A stretch of DNA of 64,000 nt from Heracleum sosnowskyi (lineage: Eukaryota > Streptophyta > Magnoliopsida > Apiales > Apiaceae): assembly GCA_030848705.1 (NCBI GenBank), contig CM061243.1, positions 6,172,001 to 6,236,000 of the forward strand. The letters run 5' to 3'. Positions within the stretch are counted from its first letter, which is position 1. Every line of letters begins with the position of its first letter. The notes below the pieces were generated by a model. It made no database searches. It saw nothing but the letters and a program-made list of their open reading frames with translations, and was not told where the DNA came from. A program made the position numbers and the translations under genes. Of this stretch, positions 57,490 through 64,000 are shown in pieces.

Positions 57490-58085
57490 GTAATCTTTTT
57501 TCGAGTTTGAATATTATGGGGAGGAGAAACTTGTGATATGAATTGTGTTTACAAAAGTTATGTTCTCAGCGTTAATCTAAATTGCCTTAGATTTCTTAGA
57601 ATCATAACTTCTTAACCTGTCATCACAACTATGTAATTGGTAGATTGTTTAAATTTTACATTTTTTTCAGACTTAAACACTACACTTCATTAAAATCAAA
57701 ATTAAATTAAAGACACGCAACATGTTTCACTATCTAAGAAAATATTATCTAGAATCTTAGGGAATAAAAGTTGTTTGGTGAACAACACTCTACCCTTGAT
57801 AAGAAAATTTTAAAATTTTAGAAAATGGTTGAAAATATAGATGGATACACACTTGAGAAGAATGAAATCGTTTGAAACTCTATGAAAAGACCTTGTGAAT
57901 AGTAGGGGATAACAAAGTCAATGCCACTTATAGAAGGGAATTTCATAAAATTCTCTGCCACTGATTAGATGATAAGATGAAACTTGAAAGAATAGAAGAC
58001 TATTCACTCTTTTCATCCATTTATGCACAATTAATATAGACTTGCAATAACTAACTACATACAAATAACTAAAGAAAAACACATA

Positions 58086-59640
58086 GTGGCTTTCGTACAA
58101 GGAGACACAAGATTGTTGTTGCAAGAACTTGTGGTTGCCGTTATACCATTGATCATCTTACACTTGTTCATCAAATGGTTATTTTTCAATGCCCCAGTGA
58201 GCAACAAAAACTTGCCACCTTCACCATCAAGACTCCCCATACTAGGAAACATTCACCAGCTAGGTCTGGTTCCTCACCGCGACCTCCGATCATTGGCTCA
58301 AAAACATGGTCCTACAATGCTTCTTCACTTTGGCAGTGTGCCTACCCTTGTACTCTCCTCTGCGGATGCTTCCCGCGAAGTCATGATAGTTCAGGACACA
58401 ATCTTCTGTGACAGGCCTCATTCAAGTCTTTTTAGGTGTCTGCTCTGTGACAATAAGAATATATGTGTGTATCTGTGGCACCCTATGGAGAGTACTGGAG
58501 GCAGCTAAAAAGTATCAGTGTTCTGCAGCTTTTAAGCAACAAAATGGTGCAGTCATTTCGTAAACTAAGAGAAGAAGAAACTGTCCTTTTGGTTCACAGG
58601 ATTAGAGCTTTGTCCTCTTCTTCAGTACCCGTAAATTCAAGCGAGTTGTTTGTGACACTAATCAATGATTTATCCTGTAAATCTGTGTTAGGAAAGAAGT
58701 ACAGTGAAGAGGGAAGTGAGAGGGAATTTAAGAAGCTTTTGAAGCAGTTTCTGGAATTGCTGGGTAGTTACAGTTTTGCGGATTTTGTTCCATAGCTAGG
58801 ATGGGTTGATGGAATCAGCGGTTTGGACGCTGAAGTGGACAGAGTTTCTAAAAAACTTGATGAGTTCCTCCAAGGCTTTATTCAAGAACACATAAATAAC
58901 AAGAAATACCTCTTGGAAGAAAAAATGTGCAATTAGAACATAAGGAAGACTTTTGTAGATATTTTGCTCAGGATTCAGAAGGAAACTACTCATGGCATAT
59001 CAGTTGAAAATGATACTGTGAAGGCTATCCTCGTGGTAAATACTCACTGAGGACAATTCTTTATTTCTTCTTTAGAGTACATATATGTTGTGCTTACATT
59101 TTTCTGATTTATGTTTAGGATATATATGCTGCTGGAACTGCTATCACGGCTACCATCCTAGAGTGGGCAATGTCAGAACTCTTGAGGCACCCATATGCCA
59201 TGAGTACTGTGCAAAGGAAGATGAGAGAAATTCTTGGTTGCAGACCTGAATTAACAGACGGCGATTTGGAGAAAATGCAGCATCTTAGAGCAGTGATTAA
59301 AGAAACTCTTCGTCTGCATCTACCAATGCTGTTGTTGATTCCAAGATCAGCACGCGAAGATGTAAAAGTAAACGGCTACGACATTGCTGCTGGAACAATG
59401 GTTACAACTAATGCTTGGGACCCTGCAACATGGAACGAACCAGAGGAATTTCAGCCAGCGAGGTTCTTCAATTCCTATATTGATTTCAGAGGAAAGAATT
59501 TTCAATTAATTCCCTTTGGAGCTGGCAGAAGAGGCCGCCCTGGAATTGTGTCTGCCATGGCCACCAATGCAGAAATTTGACTGGAAGTTGCCTGATGGCA
59601 GACAGGGAGGACTTGGACACGAGTGAAAGGCCTAGTGCAG
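58086..59640 (+). pseudogene. CYP71-type cytochrome P450, full length but inactivated (P2)
   Basis: Exon 1 (58086-59035) encodes the membrane anchor (LVVAVIPLIILHLFIKWLFF), hinge PPSPSRLPILGN, APYGEYWRQLKSIS and GSYSFADFVP. The intron is 59036-59118 (GTAAAT...TTTAG). Exon 2 encodes I-helix YAAGTAITATILEWAMSE, the ETLRLH ExxR motif and the region before the heme loop. Lesions: the expected ATG reads ATA (start of the frame); 8 bp inserted near 58455; TAG 58793-58795 for Trp (FVPWLGW in P1); small indels near 58900-58950; and a deletion after MATNA that removes the ELVLANLLHK segment. The heme-binding loop reads FGAGRRGRPG: codon 59536-59538 is CGC (Arg) where Cys ligates heme iron. Dead gene, clearly paralogous to P1. 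Confidence 0.88.
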
Positions 59641-60115
59641 GAGTCCAAAGAAAAGTTCCATTCCTTGCTGTTGCAACTTCATGTTGCTGCTAGTGTACGT
59701 ACAAGAAACCAAGACTGTCTTTAGCTCCATCACCTTATGGTAGCTTTTGGAGTTGGGTGTTTGTATGACAGGTTGATGCTGTAAAAGTTGCCACTGTTTC
59801 CCCGGTGCGCATGAGTAGCATAGAATGGATTTAGTTTGTTCCATTCCTGCCATATAAATTAGAATATCAGATGGCAGCTAAAAGAACTATCCTGGCAAGA
59901 TGTGAAGATGATCATTCAACCAACTGTTATTCAACGTCAAAAAATTAGAATCTGAAATTTACAATGTTCAATGACACAGCCTGCAAACCAGCACTTGAAA
60001 AGGAGATGATCAACTGATTAATTACCTTCCGTACAAAAAAAATATGAGAGAAAAATAATAATGCTCCAATAACTTGACAAGTAACATAGAGTTTTTTAAC
60101 TCTTCACTTTTTAAA
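59641..60115. other. 3' flank of P2
   Basis: Probably includes the old 3' UTR of P2. No other feature seen. Confidence 0.35.
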
Positions 60116-63100
60116 TTTTACAAGCCTATGCACAAACTTTTAATAACGCGATGTATGGATTATTTTTTAATAATTGCTATTTTATTTTTAAATTTTGATA
60201 TTTTATTAATTACATTTATTTAAAAAATAAGTACACATGTTAAACTTTTTTAAATAATTAAAGTATTGAAATATGTTTTAAAATAAATAAGTAAGATTTT
60301 GTCCGTGATATTTTTTAGAAAAGAGATGGTTTTGTAAGAAAAAAAATAGAAAAAATTACATGTTTTAGTTGAAAAAGGATAATTTTGCATTTGTTTAAAA
60401 AAAATAAGTATAGATAAATAAGTAAACTTTTTAAAATAACTTAAAATATTAAAATAGATTATAAAATAAATACAATAAGTAAGTAAGGGTTTGCGCGTGA
60501 TATTTTTGGGAAAAAAAGTTTTTAGAAAGGAAAAATATAAAAAATAAAATGTTTTAGTTGAAAAATGTAATTGTTCATGATTTTTTTGGAAAATGAGGAG
60601 ATTTTGTTAAGAAATAGAAAAGTAACATAGTACGTGTTTGGGGTATCATAAAAAAGTTAACTTATAGCTTAATGAGTAAGTGTTTTATAAGTGATAAGTT
60701 GATGGATTTTTATAAGTTATAAGTGTTTTATAAGTGATAAGTTGATGGATTTTTTATAAGTTAAGGGTTTGATAAATTAAATTTGAAAAAATAATTATTA
60801 AATACAATGATTTCAACACTTGCATTTTAAATTAAAAACATATTTAAAAACACAAAGATAAAAATATGAAGTATTAAAAAAATAAAGAAATCAAAGAATA
60901 AGTTGATAAGTTAAGTAAAATATTGGTGATTTCTAACATTCAACTTATCAAAATTATAAGTTATAAGTTATCAAATAAGCTGAGTACACAAACCCGCTCT
61001 TATCAATTTATAATGCATAAGCTAGCTTTTAAATTACTAGCCAAACAGACCCTATTTTTAGCTGAATAAGGTAGTTGTTTATAAATAAAAATAAAATAAA
61101 TAAGAGTTTGCTCATGATATTTTTTAATAATAACAAGTTTTTGTAAGAAAATGCTACATGTTTTAGTTGAAAAGGTAATTTCTTTACATTTGTTAAAAAA
61201 TAAATATACATGCTCAAATAGGTAAATGTTTTTAAATAATTAACAACAATAAAATTGATTTTAAAATAAATACAGTAAGTAAGGGTTTTAGTAATGAAAA
61301 TATAAAAAGTGAAATGTTATAGTTAAAAAAGTAATTGTTCGTAATATTTTTGTAAAAGGAGAGGATTTTTGTTGGAAAAATTGAAAAATTATATATTTTA
61401 GCTGAAGAAGTTAATTGATTTTAAATAAATAATGTTATTATTTAATAATATATTTTTTATTGATAAATATGGGTAATTAAGTAAAATCGCAAAGTACCAT
61501 ACCGACCAACCGATGATAAGTAATTATGCACAGATTATTTTTAATAGTTGTTATTTTATTATTTATAATTTAATTTTATTAATTGCATGTGTTAAGAAAA
61601 ATAGACATGAATAGGTAAAAAAATTTAAATAATGAAAAATAGTAACATAGGTTTTAAAATAAATAACTAATGGTTTGTCGATAATAATTTTGGAAAAAGA
61701 GAGATTTTAGTAGGAATAAATAGAAAAAGGTGACATGTATTAGGTGAAAAAAGTAATTAGTTATAAATAGATAATATTATTATTTAATAATATTTCACAT
61801 TTTTGAAAAAGAGAGGTTTGAGTAAGGAAATATAAAAAAGATAATAAAAAGAGGGGTTTGAAAAAAATAATCGTCTGTGATATTTTTGGAAAAGAATGGA
61901 TTTTATTAGGAAGAATAGAAATAGTAAAAGGTAATTGTCCGGAATATTTTTGGAAAATAAGAAGATTTTGTTAAAAAAAATTGAAAAAGTAATGTGTTTT
62001 AGTTTAAAAGGCAATTTGTTATAAAATATATAGTTATTATTTAATAATAATTTTTAATAATTAAGTAAGGACAATTAAATAAAATCACAACGTACCAAAA
62101 AACTGTACCGACCAACGACCGACCAAACTTTTAATATTTGTGTATTATATTATAGTATAGATGAAAAATACAATTGCACGTTATATTTTTCAAAAAGCAG
62201 GTGATTTTGTTAGGAAAAATAGAAATAGTAAAAGGTAATTTCCCGTGAATTTTTTGGAAAAGTAGAAGATTTTGTTAGAAAAATTGAAAAATTAATGTGT
62301 TTTAGTTTAAAAGACACTTGGTTATAAAATGTATTGTTATTATTTAATAATATTTTTTAATAAATAACGAAGTACAATTAAGTAAAATCACTTTGTATAA
62401 CAAAAATTGTACCACCAACCAAACTTTTAATGTTTCGTCTTATAATTTATTCATTTCCTTACAATTTGCTCTTCTTTTTTTTGAAATTTCCTCTAATTTA
62501 TTTCCATTTTTTAAATTTGTAATGTAATAAAATTTTATAAAATTATCTATATTCTTTACTTTTGTTTACTTTCCTCTCCTATTCGAAAATGAGGCCCTGG
62601 AAAACCTAAGTAGGTGTTGTAAAAAATGAGGGGTTTGTATTAAAAAAATAAAAAAATAATGTATTTTAAAAAATCTGTGCGATACTCGGATTGTTTTTAG
62701 TAATTGTTATTTTTATTATTTATGTTTTAATATTTTATTAATTACATTTGTTAAAAACAAATATAATTTTTTTAAATAATTAAAAGTATTAAAATCAATT
62801 TTAAATAAATAAGTAACGGTTTGCACGTGATATTTTGGAAAATGAGGGTTGTAGTAAGGATAAAAAAAAGTAACATTTTTAATTAAAAATTTTAATTGTT
62901 CGTGATTAAAATTATTAAAATAGGTTTTAAAATAAATAAGTAAGAATTTCTTCAAGATATTTTGGAAAATGATGGATTTTTGTAAGGAAAAATAAAAAAA
63001 AGTAGCATGTTTAGTTGAAAAAGGTAATTGTCCGCAATATTTTTAGAAAAAATAGGAGATTTTGTTTAATAAATAGAAAAGTAATGTATTTTATCTAAAA

Positions 63101-63755
63101 AAGTAATTGATTATAAATAATTTTATTATTTAAAAATAAGTAAGGGTAATTAAGTAAAATCACTTAGGATCGACCAAAATTTTAATGTTTCGTCAATTAT
63201 AATATAAATAATATTATTATTTAAAAATAAGTAAGTGTAATTAAGTAAAATTGCTTATGACCGACCAAACTTTTAATGTTTCGTCTTTTATAATATTGGA
63301 TAGACAGCTTAAAACCCGTGCGATGCACATATTGTTTTTAATTATTATTATTATTATTATTATTTAAGTTTTAATATTTTATTGATTGTATTTGTTAAAA
63401 AAAAAATAAGTAGGCATGTTTAACTTTTTTAAATAATTAAAATTATTAAAATATGTTTTAAAATAAATAAGTAACTGTTTGCCCATGTTTTTTTTTGGAA
63501 AATGAGTGGTTTTGGTAAGGAAAAAAAAGAAAAAGTAACATGTTTTAGTTGAAAAATATAATTTCCCGTGATTTCTTTAGAAAAAAAGGGAATTGTTAGA
63601 AAAAATAGAAAAACAATGTATTTTAGCTGAAAAGATAATTGGTTATAAATAATATTATTATTTAATAATATTTGTTTAAAAAAAATAAATAAGAGTAATT
63701 AAGTAAAATCACGAAGTACCAACCGACCAAACTTTTAATGTTTCATATATTACTA
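60116..63755 (-). mobile_element. Pile of decayed Helitron-family copies
   Basis: At least four or five minus-oriented copies or fragments of the family seen at 38884 and 45441, recognised by three signposts. These are 3' ends of the type AAAACCCGTGCGATGCAC (for example 63310); interior units CCGTGATATTTTTGGAAAA; and 5' ends ACCGACCAAACTTTTAATG followed by TTTCGTC (about 62120, 62425, 63180, 63265, 63735). One 5' end is sharp: ...AGTATAGA/T at 62161 (minus strand A/TCTATACTATAATATAATA). Most termini are degraded and copies are inserted in or next to one another, so exact borders are uncertain. No coding frame. Confidence 0.65.
60630..61052. mobile_element. Possible MITE inside a Helitron copy
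   Basis: The Helitron-family sequence is interrupted between GTAACATA and TTTTTAGCTG. The interrupting 0.42 kb begins GTACGTGTTTGGGG and ends CTAGCCAAACAGACCC, so the ends are inverted around TGTTTGG/CCAAACA. It contains a tandem pair of TTATAAGTGATAAGTTGATG. No clear target duplication. Confidence 0.5.
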
Positions 63756-64000
63756 GCCTATAACCCGTGGGATGCACGGATGAATTTTAGAATTTTTTTT
63801 ATTTTACTTTCTGTATTTTGATTTTATGATTTTATGAATAGAAAATATATTTTTGAAATTAATAATTTATGTATGATGTTATTATAAGCATTTGTTTGTA
63901 TTTTGATGATAATTTATTTTAATAAATTGTTGACGGGAATAATATCTTGAACTTCTGAATGGAGCTTAGAAAAATAGGTAATATAAATATTTAATAATAA
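63756..64000 (-). mobile_element. Start of another CTAG-ended element, running off the window
   Basis: CTAGCCTATAACCCGTGGGATGC (63754-63776) has the Helitron-type terminal pattern (CTAG plus near-palindromic CCGTGGGATGCACGG), but the following sequence is not the local family. The other end is outside the window. Confidence 0.45.

Overview
This is a plant nuclear window from a eudicot. The evidence is spliced genes, TATA boxes, AATAAA signals, plant-type LTR retrotransposons primed by tRNA-Asp and tRNA-iMet, Helitrons, and relics of CYP71-type P450s and a plant mitochondrial carrier. The repeat style suggests an asterid, possibly Apiaceae, but I cannot fix the species. Roughly three quarters of the window is transposable elements. 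I see one host gene that looks intact, a kelch-type beta-propeller gene at 48127-49140. There is no sign of prokaryotic or organellar DNA, no CRISPR array, and I recognised no tRNA or rRNA gene.

Layout from left to right. (1) 867-1264 and 13266-13545, minus strand: two pieces of one decayed mitochondrial carrier gene of the BOU (carnitine-acylcarnitine-like) type, separated by a transposon. (2) 1338-13256, plus strand: that transposon, a complete Ty3/gypsy Tat-lineage (Retand/Ogre-like) element with 466/467-bp LTRs and a TATCC target-site duplication. Its gag-pol frame carries three nonsense codons. Downstream, on the opposite strand, it carries a clean spliced gene for about 833 residues and a second small antisense gene with its own TATA box, intron and poly(A) signals. 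(3) 14579-38604, plus strand: a Ty3/gypsy Tekay-type chromovirus with a 3.3-kb LTR. Its 3' LTR is split by (4) 25822-37683, minus strand: a Ty1/copia SIRE-lineage element with near-identical 518-bp LTRs, ACTTG duplications, an intact pol, a broken gag and a broken 1181-codon env-position ORF.

(5) 38605-47500: a segmental duplication, a sharply bounded Helitron at 38884-39852, a hAT-type MITE, an inverted Tekay-like LTR, and a Helitron at 45441-47492 that contains a 1.1-kb solo LTR. (6) 47770-59640: an alternating series of kelch-protein and CYP71-type P450 sequences (K-P-K-k-p-K-P), of which only the first kelch copy is open from end to end. (7) 60116-64000: a very AT-rich pile of decayed copies of the same Helitron family.

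Insertion order can be read from the nesting and from hand-counted LTR differences. The Tat element has 5 substitutions and 1 indel in 466 bp. The Tekay element has about 14 substitutions in about 3.1 kb. The copia element has 1 substitution in 518 bp. The copia element therefore landed last, inside the Tekay LTR. It is nevertheless strongly defective, so it was probably broken before it inserted and was mobilised by another element's proteins.

The most unusual signals are: the intact antisense gene cargo of the Tat element; an 8-mer (CAGAGTTT) that recurs about 28 times through coding and non-coding parts of the copia element; the alternating kelch/P450 array; and a compact hairpin at 53901-53991.
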